A stretch of 64,000 nucleotides of DNA, from the NCBI GenBank assembly GCA_944381075.1, contig CALWJT010000033.1, forward strand, positions 88,481 to 152,480, given 5' to 3'. Each line of letters begins with the position of its first letter. Position 1 is the first letter of the stretch. Positions 7,446-16,174 of this stretch are shown here, one piece after another. The DNA is from an uncultured Clostridia bacterium (lineage in GTDB: Bacteria; Bacillota; Clostridia; Oscillospirales; CAG-272). Position numbers and translations under genes: made by a program. Under the pieces are notes generated by a model. The model saw only the letters and a program-made list of their open reading frames with translations, ran no database searches and had not been told where the DNA came from.

Positions 7446-10400
7446 TGAGCGAAAATATTTGACTGCCGCACGGAACATTCCGATTTCGAAATCGCCCGGA
7501 ACATTCCGATAAAGTCCGGAGCCGACCCGTTCGGAATGGCCCATTTTGCCGAAGACTCGTCCGTCCGGAGAGGTAATGCCCTCCACAGCAAAAGCGGAAC
7601 CGTTGGGATTATAGCGGATGTCATAGGTCGGATTCCCGTCCATATCCACATACTGCGTCGCGATCTGTCCGCGCTCGGCAAGCGCGCGCACCGCGGCGTC
7701 AGAAGCAAGGAAGCGTCCTTCTCCATGGGAAATCGGGACCGTTATGATGTCCCCTACCCTCACCTCGGACAGCCATGGGGAAAGATTGGAGCATATCCTT
7801 GTCCGGACAAGCCTCGACTGGTGCCGCCCGATGACGTTATACGTCAGCGTCGGCGCCGTCTCGTCGGCATCGATGATTTTCCCGTATGGGACAAGTCCAA
7901 GCTTAATGAGCGCCTGAAATCCGTTGCAGATGCCTGCCATCAGTCCCGCACGGCGGTCAAGAAGCTCGCCTGTCGCCTCCCGCACGCCGGCATTGCGGAA
8001 AAATGCGGTGATGAACTTGCCGGAGCCGTCCGGCTCATCTCCGCCGGAGAAGCCGCCAGGAATGAAAATGATCTCGGACTCCGCGATCTTCTTCGCGAAC
8101 CGTTCGGCACTGCGGGAGATTCCCGCTGCCGTCAGATTGTTGACGACGAAGATTTCGGGCTCCGCGCCGGCGTCGGAAAACGCCTTGGCGCTGTCGTATT
8201 CGCAGTTGGTTCCCGGGAAAACCGGAATGAGGACCCTTGGCCTTGCCGTCCGAACGGCAGGCGCCGCAGGGCTGCCGCCTTCATAGGAGAACGCCGGGAT
8301 TTTCCCGTCCCGCTGCGGGATATTGCAGGGATAGACCGGCTCCAAAACCGCCTCGTACGCGCCGAGCAGCGAGCTCAAGGCGAGATTGCCGCCGTGATAG
8401 GAGATCACACGCTCGGGAATCGTCTCCCCAAGCGGGATGCCGATCTCCGCCGGCTCGGCAAGCTCTAAAATAAGAGAACCGTAGTGATAGCCGAACAGGT
8501 CCCTCATGGAAAGCGCCTCATCGTACCGGAAGCCGATCCCGTTGCCGAAGCACATCTTCATGACTGCCTCCGCAACGCCGCCCATTGTCGGCGTATAAGC
8601 GGCCAAGACCTTTCCTTCTCTCATCAGGGACGTTGCCCTGTCATATATCCGTACAAGAGATTCTGCCGTCGGAAGTCCGTTTTTGGCATACTCCGGACGC
8701 AGCCATACCGCATGGTGTCCCGCCGCCTTCCATTCGCCGGACAGGATATGCGCCGCCTTCTCCGTCGTAACGGCAAAGGAAACGAGCGTCGGCGGGACGT
8801 CGATATTCTCAAAGGAGCCGCTCATGGAGTCCTTGCCGCCGATGGCCGCGATGCCAAGATCCATTTGCGCCTTGAACGCGCCGAGCAGCGCCGCTGCCGG
8901 CTTTCCCCAGCGGTGCGCGTCATGCCCCGGTTTTTCAAAATATTCCTGGAACGTCAGATAAATGTCACGAAATTCCGCGCCGGACGCGATCAGCTTGGAA
9001 ACGGATTCCACAACGGCAAGATATGCTCCATGATACGGACTTTTTTCCGAAATCATCGGATTATAGCCCCACGCCATGACGGAACAGTCGTCCGTATGCC
9101 CTTTTTCCACAGGGAGCTTGTGCGCCATCGCCTGGATCGGCGTCAGCTGATATTTGCCGCCGAACGGCATGAGCACGGTTCCGGCGCCGATGGTCGAATC
9201 AAAACGCTCGGAAAGGCCCCGCCTTGAGCAGAGGTTGAGATCGCGCGCAAGCTTTCCGTATTCCGCGGCGAAATCTGTCCCGATCTCTTTTTCAAAGGCA
9301 AGAGGCGCAGCGGTCACGATCTCGATGTGCTTTTCCGCGCCGTTGGAGTTCAAAAAGGCGCGGGAAAGATCGACGATATCCGTTCCCCTCCAACGCATGA
9401 CAAGCCGCGGCTCCGCTGTTACCCTTGCCACAACGGTTGCCTCTAAATTCTCTGCGTCGGCAAGCGCCTGAAAATGCGCCGCATCCTCAGCAGAAACGAC
9501 GACCGCCATACGCTCCTGCGATTCGCTGATGGCAAGCTCCGTGCCGTCAAGACCCTCATATTTCTTCGGCACGGCGTCGAGATCGATGAAAAGCCCGTCC
9601 GCAAGCTCGCCGATGGCGACCGATACGCCCCCAGCGCCGAAGTCGTTGCACCGCTTGATGAGCCGGCTCGCCTCGGGATTGCGGAACAGACGCTGGAGCT
9701 TGCGCTCCTCCGGCGCATTTCCCTTCTGCACCTCCGCACCGCAACTCTCAAGAGATGAAAGATTATGAGATTTGGAAGAACCGGTAGCGCCGCCGCAGCC
9801 GTCGCGCCCCGTCCTTCCGCCGAGCAGGATCACGACGTCGCCCGGCGCCGGACATTCGCGCCTGACGTTTTCTGCCGGCGCCGCGCCAAGCACCGCTCCG
9901 ATCTCCATGTGCTTTGCGACGTATCCGGGATGATAGATCTCGTCGACCTGTCCCGTCGCAAGCCCGATCTGGTTCCCATAGGAGGAGTAACCGGCCGCAG
10001 CCGTCGTCACGATCTTTCTTTGCGGCAGCTTTCCTGGGATCGTCTGCGACACCGGAACAGTCGGGTTGGACGCGCCCGTCACCCGCATCGCCGCATAGAC
10101 GTAGGAGCGGCCGGACAGCGGGTCGCGGATGGCGCCGCCGATGCAGGTGGCGGCCCCTCCGAACGGTTCGATCTCCGTCGGATGGTTGTGCGTCTCATTT
10201 TTGAAAAGCAGAAGCCACGGCTCTGTTTTCCCGTCGATTTCCACGTCGATCTTCACGGTGCAGGCATTGATCTCGTCGGATTCGTCGAGCTTTTCAAGCT
10301 TTCCTGCCTTTTTCAGCGCCTTTGCCGCAAGTGTCGCGATATCCATTAGACAAATAGGCTTGGTCCTGCCAAGCGCCTCTCTTGTTTTCCGGTATTCCTC

Positions 10401-11135
10401 ATAAGCGGCGGCAAGCTCCGCGTCCGCAAAGCTTATCTTGTCGATGGTCGTGAGAAACGTGGTATGGCGGCAGTGGTCGGACCAATACGTATCGATCATC
10501 TTGATTTCCGTAATGGTAGGATCTCTGCCCTCTTCTCTGAAATAATCCCGGCAGAACCGGATGTCTCCTTCATCCATCGCGAGCCCGCGCTCGCGGATGA
10601 AAGCGGCGAGCCCCTCCTCGTCGAGTCCGGTAAAGCCCTCTAAAATCTCGACATCGGACGGAACAGCCACATCCGGCGTCAGCGTTTTCGGAAGCGCAAG
10701 GGAGGCCTCGCGGCATTCCACAGGATTGATGACATACTTTTTGACGCGATCGATATCCGCCGCCGTGAGCGTCCCGTAGAGAAGATAGACCTTTGCCGTC
10801 CGGACGGCGGGGCGCTCGCCCTCCGAAAGGATCTGGATGCACTGCGCCGCAGAATCCGCGCGCTGGTCGAACTGCCCCGGCAAATATTCCACCGCGAAGA
10901 CCGCAGCGTCCCCGGAATCGATCTCATCCCGCACGATATCGAGCTGCGGCTCTGCAAAAACCGTCCTCTTGCAGGCTTCAAACAGGGCGGCATCGATGTT
11001 TTCCACATCGTATCGGTTCAATATCCGAAGCCCTGTCAGGTTCTCCATATCGAGAAGCCCCGTAAGGTCGGCGAGCAGAGAGGACGCCTCGTGCGCGAGC
11101 TGCGGCTTTTTTTCCACATAAACTCTATATACCAT
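7443..11135 (-). CDS. purL: Phosphoribosylformylglycinamidine synthase (one-chain)
   Basis: Step 4 of purine synthesis: FGAR + glutamine + ATP gives FGAM. At 1230 residues this is the long single-chain form of many Clostridia (clade II), not the PurS/PurL/PurQ set of Bacillus. In order it has a PurS-like N-terminal domain, a linker, a duplicated AIRS-like synthase core (with SDHCRHTTFLT and the ATP/Mg segment KNETHNHPTEIEPFGGAAT), and a C-terminal class I glutaminase from about residue 970. The glutaminase nucleophile is the Cys of GICNGFQ and its His/Glu pair lies in SHGEGRF. AAGGAG precedes the ATG. It is the last gene of the purine operon, 11 bases after purD and ending on the terminator. 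Confidence 0.98.
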   Translation of the reverse strand: MVYRVYVEKKPQLAHEASSLLADLTGLLDMENLTGLRILNRYDVENIDAALFEACKRTVFAEPQLDIVRDEIDSGDAAVFAVEYLPGQFDQRADSAAQCIQILSEGERPAVRTAKVYLLYGTLTAADIDRVKKYVINPVECREASLALPKTLTPDVAVPSDVEILEGFTGLDEEGLAAFIRERGLAMDEGDIRFCRDYFREEGRDPTITEIKMIDTYWSDHCRHTTFLTTIDKISFADAELAAAYEEYRKTREALGRTKPICLMDIATLAAKALKKAGKLEKLDESDEINACTVKIDVEIDGKTEPWLLLFKNETHNHPTEIEPFGGAATCIGGAIRDPLSGRSYVYAAMRVTGASNPTVPVSQTIPGKLPQRKIVTTAAAGYSSYGNQIGLATGQVDEIYHPGYVAKHMEIGAVLGAAPAENVRRECPAPGDVVILLGGRTGRDGCGGATGSSKSHNLSSLESCGAEVQKGNAPEERKLQRLFRNPEASRLIKRCNDFGAGGVSVAIGELADGLFIDLDAVPKKYEGLDGTELAISESQERMAVVVSAEDAAHFQALADAENLEATVVARVTAEPRLVMRWRGTDIVDLSRAFLNSNGAEKHIEIVTAAPLAFEKEIGTDFAAEYGKLARDLNLCSRRGLSERFDSTIGAGTVLMPFGGKYQLTPIQAMAHKLPVEKGHTDDCSVMAWGYNPMISEKSPYHGAYLAVVESVSKLIASGAEFRDIYLTFQEYFEKPGHDAHRWGKPAAALLGAFKAQMDLGIAAIGGKDSMSGSFENIDVPPTLVSFAVTTEKAAHILSGEWKAAGHHAVWLRPEYAKNGLPTAESLVRIYDRATSLMREGKVLAAYTPTMGGVAEAVMKMCFGNGIGFRYDEALSMRDLFGYHYGSLILELAEPAEIGIPLGETIPERVISYHGGNLALSSLLGAYEAVLEPVYPCNIPQRDGKIPAFSYEGGSPAAPAVRTARPRVLIPVFPGTNCEYDSAKAFSDAGAEPEIFVVNNLTAAGISRSAERFAKKIAESEIIFIPGGFSGGDEPDGSGKFITAFFRNAGVREATGELLDRRAGLMAGICNGFQALIKLGLVPYGKIIDADETAPTLTYNVIGRHQSRLVRTRICSNLSPWLSEVRVGDIITVPISHGEGRFLASDAAVRALAERGQIATQYVDMDGNPTYDIRYNPNGSAFAVEGITSPDGRVFGKMGHSERVGSGLYRNVPGDFEIGMFRAAVKYFRS

Positions 11136-11146
11136 GGTTTTTCTCC

Positions 11147-12415
11147 TTATCCCAGCGCCGCAAGCGCGCGTGCGCCGATATCTTTTCTGTAAAAACCGTT
11201 TTCCAGCTTGACTTTTTCCACCTTCCGATAGGCTGCCTCCACCGCCTGCGGCAGGGTATCCGCAACGGCGGTCACGCCAAGTACACGACCTCCGGCGCTG
11301 ACAAGGCCGTCCTCCGTCCTTTTCGCGCCGGCGACATAAATGACGCCATCGTCTCCGTCGGCGGGATAAGAGAGCGGATAGCCGCTTTCATATTTCACCG
11401 GATAGCCCTTGGAGGCCACAATGACGCAGCAGGCGGATTTCTCACGGAATCGGACAGGCACCTCGGAAAGCCTGCCCGCCGCCGTCGCCATCATGATAGT
11501 GAGAAGATCGCCCTCCAGCAGCGGCAGTACGACCTGCGTTTCGGGGTCGCCGAACCGGCAGTTGTATTCGATGACCCGCGGTCCGGCCGGCGTCAGCATC
11601 AGCCCAAAATACAAGCAGCCGCGGAACGGACGCCCTTCCGCCTTCATCGCACGGATGGTAGGCAGAAAAATCGTCTCCATACAGCGCGCGGCGATCTCCG
11701 GCGTGTAATACGGATTCGGCGCTATCGTACCCATGCCGCCGGTGTTCGGACCCGTATCCCCGTCTCCCGCGCGCTTATGGTCCATGGAGGAGACCATCGG
11801 CACAAGCGTCTCCCCGTCCGTAAAGGAAAGCACCGAGACCTCAGGCCCCGTCAGGTATTCTTCTATGACGACCCGCGCGCCCGACTCGCCGAAAATCTTA
11901 TCCGCCATCATAGCGCGGACCGCCGATTTTGCCGCCTCGCGGGTCTCGGCGATGACAACACCCTTGCCGAGAGCCAGACCGTCCGCCTTGACGACGGCCG
12001 GAAGCGGCGCCGTATCGAGATAGGCAAGCGCCGCCGTCATATCGTCGAACACCTCGTAGGCGGCCGTCGGAATGCCGTATTTTTTCATCAGATCTTTGGC
12101 AAAAACCTTGCTGCCCTCCAAAATCGCGGCGTTTTTCCGCGGACCGAAGCAGGAAATGCCCTCGGCCTCCAGCGCGTCCACCACGCCGAGCACGAGCGGA
12201 TCGTCCGGCGCCACGACAGCGAAATCGATCCCCTTTTCTTTGGCAAAGGCGACGATGCCCTCGATATCCTTTGCGCCGATATCCACGCAGACCGCATCCG
12301 CGGCGATCCCGCCGTTGCCGGGGAGGGCATAAATGACCTCCACCGCCGGATTTTCCTTTAACTTTTTGATGATCGCATGCTCGCGGCCGCCGCCGCCGAC
12401 TACCATCAGCTTCAT
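11147..12415 (-). CDS. purD: Phosphoribosylamine-glycine ligase
   Basis: Step 2 of purine synthesis: phosphoribosylamine + glycine + ATP gives GAR. It has 422 residues, the normal length, with an ATP-grasp fold. The N-terminal GGGGREHAI, the loop DHKRAGDGDTGPNTGGMG and the metal-binding segment IEYNCRFGDPE are all present. The start is the ATG at 12415, behind GGGGAGGA; the frame stays open far upstream, but that part is only the shadow of purH. A 415-base gap without a gene separates it from purH, unusual in this otherwise tight operon. purL follows after 11 bases. Confidence 0.97.
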   Translation of the reverse strand: MKLMVVGGGGREHAIIKKLKENPAVEVIYALPGNGGIAADAVCVDIGAKDIEGIVAFAKEKGIDFAVVAPDDPLVLGVVDALEAEGISCFGPRKNAAILEGSKVFAKDLMKKYGIPTAAYEVFDDMTAALAYLDTAPLPAVVKADGLALGKGVVIAETREAAKSAVRAMMADKIFGESGARVVIEEYLTGPEVSVLSFTDGETLVPMVSSMDHKRAGDGDTGPNTGGMGTIAPNPYYTPEIAARCMETIFLPTIRAMKAEGRPFRGCLYFGLMLTPAGPRVIEYNCRFGDPETQVVLPLLEGDLLTIMMATAAGRLSEVPVRFREKSACCVIVASKGYPVKYESGYPLSYPADGDDGVIYVAGAKRTEDGLVSAGGRVLGVTAVADTLPQAVEAAYRKVEKVKLENGFYRKDIGARALAALG

Positions 12416-12830
12416 ATTGGTATCCTCCCCGCGCCGCCTTCTCCGGCCGCGCGCTGTATTTTCATTTGTCCATCGCTCCCCCTTCCAGAAGGGAATCGAG
12501 AAAGATTTCCACAGGCTATACCAGCAGGCAGCGCCGCCCCTCTCGGGGCATCCGCTCCGCCCGTAAACCTCTAAGCATTTTTTGATCAGAAAGCGGCGCC
12601 ACATGACCGTCCGTCCGCGGCGTGACCATAGGCGATATGAGGCCCGAACGCCGGTGCAGAAAATCTTCCCGCCTGACTTTCTCAAGCACCTTTTCCATCC
12701 GAATCCGGCGATTCCGCAAGACAGGAACAGACACATTTTCCCGGTCTTTCTCCGGAAAATCCGGTCTCGCATTTTATCCGATAAAAACGGCGGAAGCCGG
12801 CTCTCTTTCAGCCGGCATACCGTATAGGGA
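12416..12830 (-). other. Unusual 415-base gap inside the purine operon
   Basis: Between purH and purD I find no convincing gene. Read on the minus strand, it begins with a hairpin (12796-12816: 7-base arms GCCGGCT/AGCCGGC around a 7-base loop), followed after a few bases by GTTTTTATC. This could be a weak terminator that lowers expression of purD and purL. The remainder shows scattered short inverted repeats and no recognisable riboswitch or promoter. Confidence 0.4.
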
Positions 12831-14015
12831 TCAATGATGGAAAAGACGCATTCCCGTGAACGCCATCGCGATGCCGTACTTGTCGCAGCATTCGATGACA
12901 AGGTCGTCCCGCACGGAGCCGCCCGGCTCGGCGATATAGGATACGCCGCTCTTTTTCGCGCGCTCGATGTTGTCTCCGAACGGGAAAAACGCATCGGACC
13001 CGAGAGAAACGCCCGAAATCCCGGCAAGATAGTCCGCCGCTTCCTTTTCCGTGAGCGGCTCGGGACGGTGCGTGAAATATTTCTGCCAAACGCCGTCGGC
13101 GCAGACGTCCTCTTCGTTTTTATTGATATATCCGTCGATGACGTTGTCGCGGTCCGGTCTGCCGAGCGTAGACAAAAACGGAAGGGCAAGCACCTTCTCA
13201 TGACGGCGGAGCTGCCATGTATCCGCCTTATTTCCCGCAAGGCGCGTGCAGTGGATCCTCGACTGCTGTCCGGCGCCCACGCCGATGGCCTGTCCGTCCA
13301 CGGCGTAGCAGACGGAATTGGACTGCGTATATTTCAGCGTGATAAGCGAAATGACAAGGTCTCTCTTTGCGCTCTCCGGCAGCGACTTGTTTTTGGTGAC
13401 GACGTTCGAGAGCAGCGCCTCGTTTATTTCAAAATTGTTGCGTCCCTGCTCAAAGGTGATGCCGAATACTTCCTTTGTCTCAATCGGATCCGGAACATAG
13501 GAAGGGTCGATCTTTACGATGTTATAGTTCCCTTTCCGTTTGGTTTTCAGAATCTCCAGCGCCTCAGGCGTATAGCCGGGCGCGATGATCCCATCCGAGA
13601 CCTCGCGCTTGATGAGCAGCGCCGTCGTCTTGTCGCATACGTCGGAAAGGGCGATCCAGTCGCCGAAGGACGACATCCGGTCCGTTCCCCGCGCACGGGC
13701 ATAGGCGCAGGCGAGAGGGGAATCGTCCAGTCCCTCGATATCCTCCACAAAGCAGGCGGCCTTGAGCTCGCGGGAAAGCGGATTTGCCACAGCGGCGGAG
13801 GTCGGGCTCACGTGCTTGAACGAGGTCGCCGAGGGCATTCCGGTCGCGGCGGAAAGCTCATGGACAAGCTGCCAAGAATTAAAGGCATCCAGAAAATTGA
13901 TATAGCCGGGACGTCCCGAAAGGATCTCGATCGGCAGTTCTCCCCCATCCCTCATATAGATTTTCGCCGGCTTCTGATTGGGATTGCAGCCGTATTTCAG
14001 TTCAAATTCTTTCAT
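12831..14015 (-). CDS. purH: AICAR transformylase without cyclohydrolase domain
   Basis: Step 9 of purine synthesis: 10-formyl-THF + AICAR gives FAICAR. It has 394 residues and consists only of the AICARFT half of PurH; the ~200-residue N-terminal MGS-like IMP cyclohydrolase domain is missing. The catalytic Lys-His is in SFKHVSPTSAAV, and the motif GVGAGQQSRIHCTRLAG is intact. A separate cyclohydrolase, purO, lies 16 bases upstream in the same operon and completes the step to IMP. The protein ends in the usual FTGMRLFHH. The ATG is behind GGAAAGACAT. Its activity depends on the same formyl-folate pool as purN. Confidence 0.95.
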   Translation of the reverse strand: MKEFELKYGCNPNQKPAKIYMRDGGELPIEILSGRPGYINFLDAFNSWQLVHELSAATGMPSATSFKHVSPTSAAVANPLSRELKAACFVEDIEGLDDSPLACAYARARGTDRMSSFGDWIALSDVCDKTTALLIKREVSDGIIAPGYTPEALEILKTKRKGNYNIVKIDPSYVPDPIETKEVFGITFEQGRNNFEINEALLSNVVTKNKSLPESAKRDLVISLITLKYTQSNSVCYAVDGQAIGVGAGQQSRIHCTRLAGNKADTWQLRRHEKVLALPFLSTLGRPDRDNVIDGYINKNEEDVCADGVWQKYFTHRPEPLTEKEAADYLAGISGVSLGSDAFFPFGDNIERAKKSGVSYIAEPGGSVRDDLVIECCDKYGIAMAFTGMRLFHH

Positions 14016-14031
14016 ATGTCTTTCCTCCGTA

Positions 14032-14751
14032 TCACTTGTTTTTGTTGATCATGCGGTTCTGCACCGTACCGTCCGCAAGATCGATATAGCGGACGTACAG
14101 GGAAATCCGGTTGTCCGCGTCGAGCGCGCTCCAAAGAGAATCCGTAAAGGAATCGATGTCGTCCGGGATCTCCGTGCGCTCCGGTTCGCCCGTAAAGGTC
14201 GGGATGGGATTTCCGTCGCAGCGATATGTGTGGATAAAATGGCCGACTCCCGCAAGCGCCGGATACCGGAACAGATATCTTGCGCAGGCAGTACCTTCCC
14301 TGTCCGCACTTTTGAGGATACTCATCTCATAGGTAAAGTCTCCGTCCGCGATATGAAGGATGCCGCTGATGCGGGGCGTGAAATTCGGTGCGTCCGGCTC
14401 AAATTCGCGCGTTTCAAGCGCCTCGCCAAACGTCCTCCCTTCCTTGATAAAATCATAGATCGTGTCGGTCTGGTCGCCGTTTGTGACGATAACGTCTCCC
14501 CCGATGCGGCGGACCGGCGAATAAATGATGAGAGAGGGATCCTTCACCTTGGAAGCGTCGAACGGATGGATGATCACCTCATCGCCGCACTCTACAAAAA
14601 TCCGGTTGCGGCTGTTCTCGCTGCGTCCCATGATGAAATAGGCAAAAGCCGCCTTTTTCCCGTCCGCGCTCTTGCCGATGACGATGCCGCGGCCGACGTA
14701 GGAATTGCCGCGGACAAGAGAAGCCATGGACTGCGTTTGATAAATATCCAT
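14032..14751 (-). CDS. purO: PurO-type IMP cyclohydrolase
   Basis: Last step of purine synthesis: ring closure of FAICAR to IMP. The 239-residue protein matches the archaeal-type PurO/IMP_cyclohyd family (Ntn-hydrolase-like fold) rather than PurH. Family stretches include LVRGNSYVGRGIVIG at the N-terminus, AYFIMGRSENSRNR, and later TPRISGILHI. Position supports this: it lies directly before the AICARFT-only purH (16-base gap), which lacks this activity. The gap to purN upstream is 101 bases and contains a small hairpin. I identify the family by recall of these motifs; a profile search against PurO would confirm it. Confidence 0.85.
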   Translation of the reverse strand: MDIYQTQSMASLVRGNSYVGRGIVIGKSADGKKAAFAYFIMGRSENSRNRIFVECGDEVIIHPFDASKVKDPSLIIYSPVRRIGGDVIVTNGDQTDTIYDFIKEGRTFGEALETREFEPDAPNFTPRISGILHIADGDFTYEMSILKSADREGTACARYLFRYPALAGVGHFIHTYRCDGNPIPTFTGEPERTEIPDDIDSFTDSLWSALDADNRISLYVRYIDLADGTVQNRMINKNK

Positions 14752-14829
14752 TTTTATAAAATCCTTTCTTCACGCCAAAGAAAGACGTGTCATATATTTG
14801 GCAGTATCGTTACAGAAAAGAAAATTTTC

Positions 14830-14847
14830 CTCCCGTGCCGGCGGGAG
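14830..14847 (-). terminator. Possible weak intra-operon attenuator between purN and purO
   Basis: Six-base arms CTCCCG/CGGGAG with a 6-base loop, followed on the minus strand by GAAAATTTTCTTTT. The stem is short, so full termination is unlikely; it may adjust expression of the distal genes or stabilise mRNA ends. Confidence 0.3.
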
Positions 14848-14852
14848 CCTTT

Positions 14853-15470
14853 TTACCTCTGCCCCGCTCTTCGGATGTCCGCCGAAACCAGCTCCGCCGC
14901 CGCAGGCAGCAGCTTCCACTCAGCCTCCTCCATCACGCGGCGCTGCAGGACTTCCGGCGTGTCGCCGTCCCGCACCTCCACCGCCTTCTGAAGAATGATC
15001 TTTCCCCCGTCCGGCACCTCGTTGACAAAGTGTACCGTCGCGCCCGTCACCTTGACGCCGTAGGCAAGCGCCGCTTCATGAACGCGAAGTCCGTAAAAGC
15101 CCTTGCCGCAGAACGACGGGATCAGCGACGGGTGTACATTGAGGATCCGGTTCGGATAGGCGGCGGTAAAATCCGCCGAGAGTATGCTCATAAAGCCCGC
15201 AAGGACGATAAGCTCGATGCCGTATTCCCGCAAAAGCTTTAGGATTTGCTCTTCAAAAGTTTTCTGAGAGCCGCACGCCGCCCTCGTTACCACATGGGAA
15301 GGAATACCGGCGCGCGCCGCGCGCTCCAGCGCAAAGGCGCCCTCCCTGCTGGAGATCACAAGGGAAAGCCTGCCGGAATGCAGCGCTCCCGACGCCTCCG
15401 CGTCGATGAGCGCCTGCAGATTGGTTCCGCCGCCCGAAACGAGTACGGCGATCTTAACGGGATCTGTCAT
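14853..15470 (-). CDS. purN: Phosphoribosylglycinamide formyltransferase
   Basis: Step 3 of purine synthesis: transfers formyl from 10-formyl-THF to GAR. It has 205 residues and a Rossmann-like fold. The N-terminal phosphate-binding motif VLVSGGGTNLQALIDA is present. The catalytic Asn and His are in NVHPSLIPSFCGKGFYG, and the conserved Asp in VPDGGKII. Here the usual Asp-Gly-Gly-Pro-Ile variant reads DGGKII, which is common. It follows the FNT channel gene by 32 bases, and with purH it is one of two formyl-folate consumers in the operon. Confidence 0.96.
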   Translation of the reverse strand: MTDPVKIAVLVSGGGTNLQALIDAEASGALHSGRLSLVISSREGAFALERAARAGIPSHVVTRAACGSQKTFEEQILKLLREYGIELIVLAGFMSILSADFTAAYPNRILNVHPSLIPSFCGKGFYGLRVHEAALAYGVKVTGATVHFVNEVPDGGKIILQKAVEVRDGDTPEVLQRRVMEEAEWKLLPAAAELVSADIRRAGQR

Positions 15471-15502
15471 TTTTCAGCTTCCTCTCTGCCCGTTTTCGGG
15501 CG

Positions 15503-16174
15503 TCATGGTATCAGATGCTCGGTCTTGGAGGCCGCCTCCTCCGGCTTCGAAGTCGGATGCTCTTTCGGCGGTGTTTCGCGGCACAAAAGGAGCAGGGACG
15601 TCATCAGCACAGCGCCCGCCGCATTCCCAAGGATCACGATCCACAGATAGAAGAACGCTTCCATACTCACGATGCCGGACGCGGAAAAATAGAACATGTT
15701 GGCGATCGAATGCTCGAAGCCGCTGAGAATAAAGACCGGCACACAGAAAAAAATCCCCCAGACGGACTGGTTTTTTCGGTAGATGACGACGGCGAGGTAC
15801 ATCAGGATGCCGCAGAAGAGCGCACGGAGAAAGGTTTCCGGCGCCGTCTGCGCGAGCTTTCCCTCGCAAAGCGTCAGCGCCTTCTCACCAAGGGACGGCA
15901 TGGCGTACCGGATAGCAGCGCCGGCGGCAAAGGTGCCGATAAGGTTGCCGAGCAAAGACAAAAGCAGCGCCGAGACGTCCGCCCTCGTATGCGCCTCCAC
16001 GATAAAGCCGACTTTGCCGGTAAAGAGCGCAAAGCCGCGCATGCAGATACAGAGCAGCGCTACGGAAAAAAGCACCGCGCCTACATATTTGTTATCACAG
16101 GAAAGATAGACGCTGCCGCCGATCCCGATCAAAATACCGGCAAGGATGCCAAGCGTAAGATCCCGCCTCAGCAT
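15503..16174 (-). CDS. Formate/nitrite-transporter (FNT) family channel within the purine operon
   Basis: A 223-residue membrane protein with six hydrophobic segments. It carries the FNT signature GFEHSIANM, in which His155 corresponds to the central pore histidine of FocA, and a broken-helix segment [16 protein letters not shown] proteins are pentameric channels for formate, nitrite, hydrosulfide or lactate. The N-terminal cytoplasmic helix of FocA is missing: the first membrane segment starts almost at the Met. The ATG overlaps the purM stop by 7 bases, so the gene is translationally coupled into the operon, directly before purN. Its place beside formyl-transfer enzymes under a ZTP riboswitch points to formate as the substrate; that is inference. 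Confidence 0.88.
   Translation of the reverse strand: MLRRDLTLGILAGILIGIGGSVYLSCDNKYVGAVLFSVALLCICMRGFALFTGKVGFIVEAHTRADVSALLLSLLGNLIGTFAAGAAIRYAMPSLGEKALTLCEGKLAQTAPETFLRALFCGILMYLAVVIYRKNQSVWGIFFCVPVFILSGFEHSIANMFYFSASGIVSMEAFFYLWIVILGNAAGAVLMTSLLLLCRETPPKEHPTSKPEEAASKTEHLIP

Noticed and set aside
12416-13240. A long minus-strand frame extends purD upstream by about 275 codons
   Set aside because: It overlaps purH in another frame and reads as arginine/serine-rich noise; the true purD start at 12415 has a strong ribosome binding site and the family N-terminus.
12834-14048. Plus-strand frame of about 400 codons opposite purH
   Set aside because: Antisense shadow of the GC-rich purH gene, with no family-like sequence or ribosome binding site.
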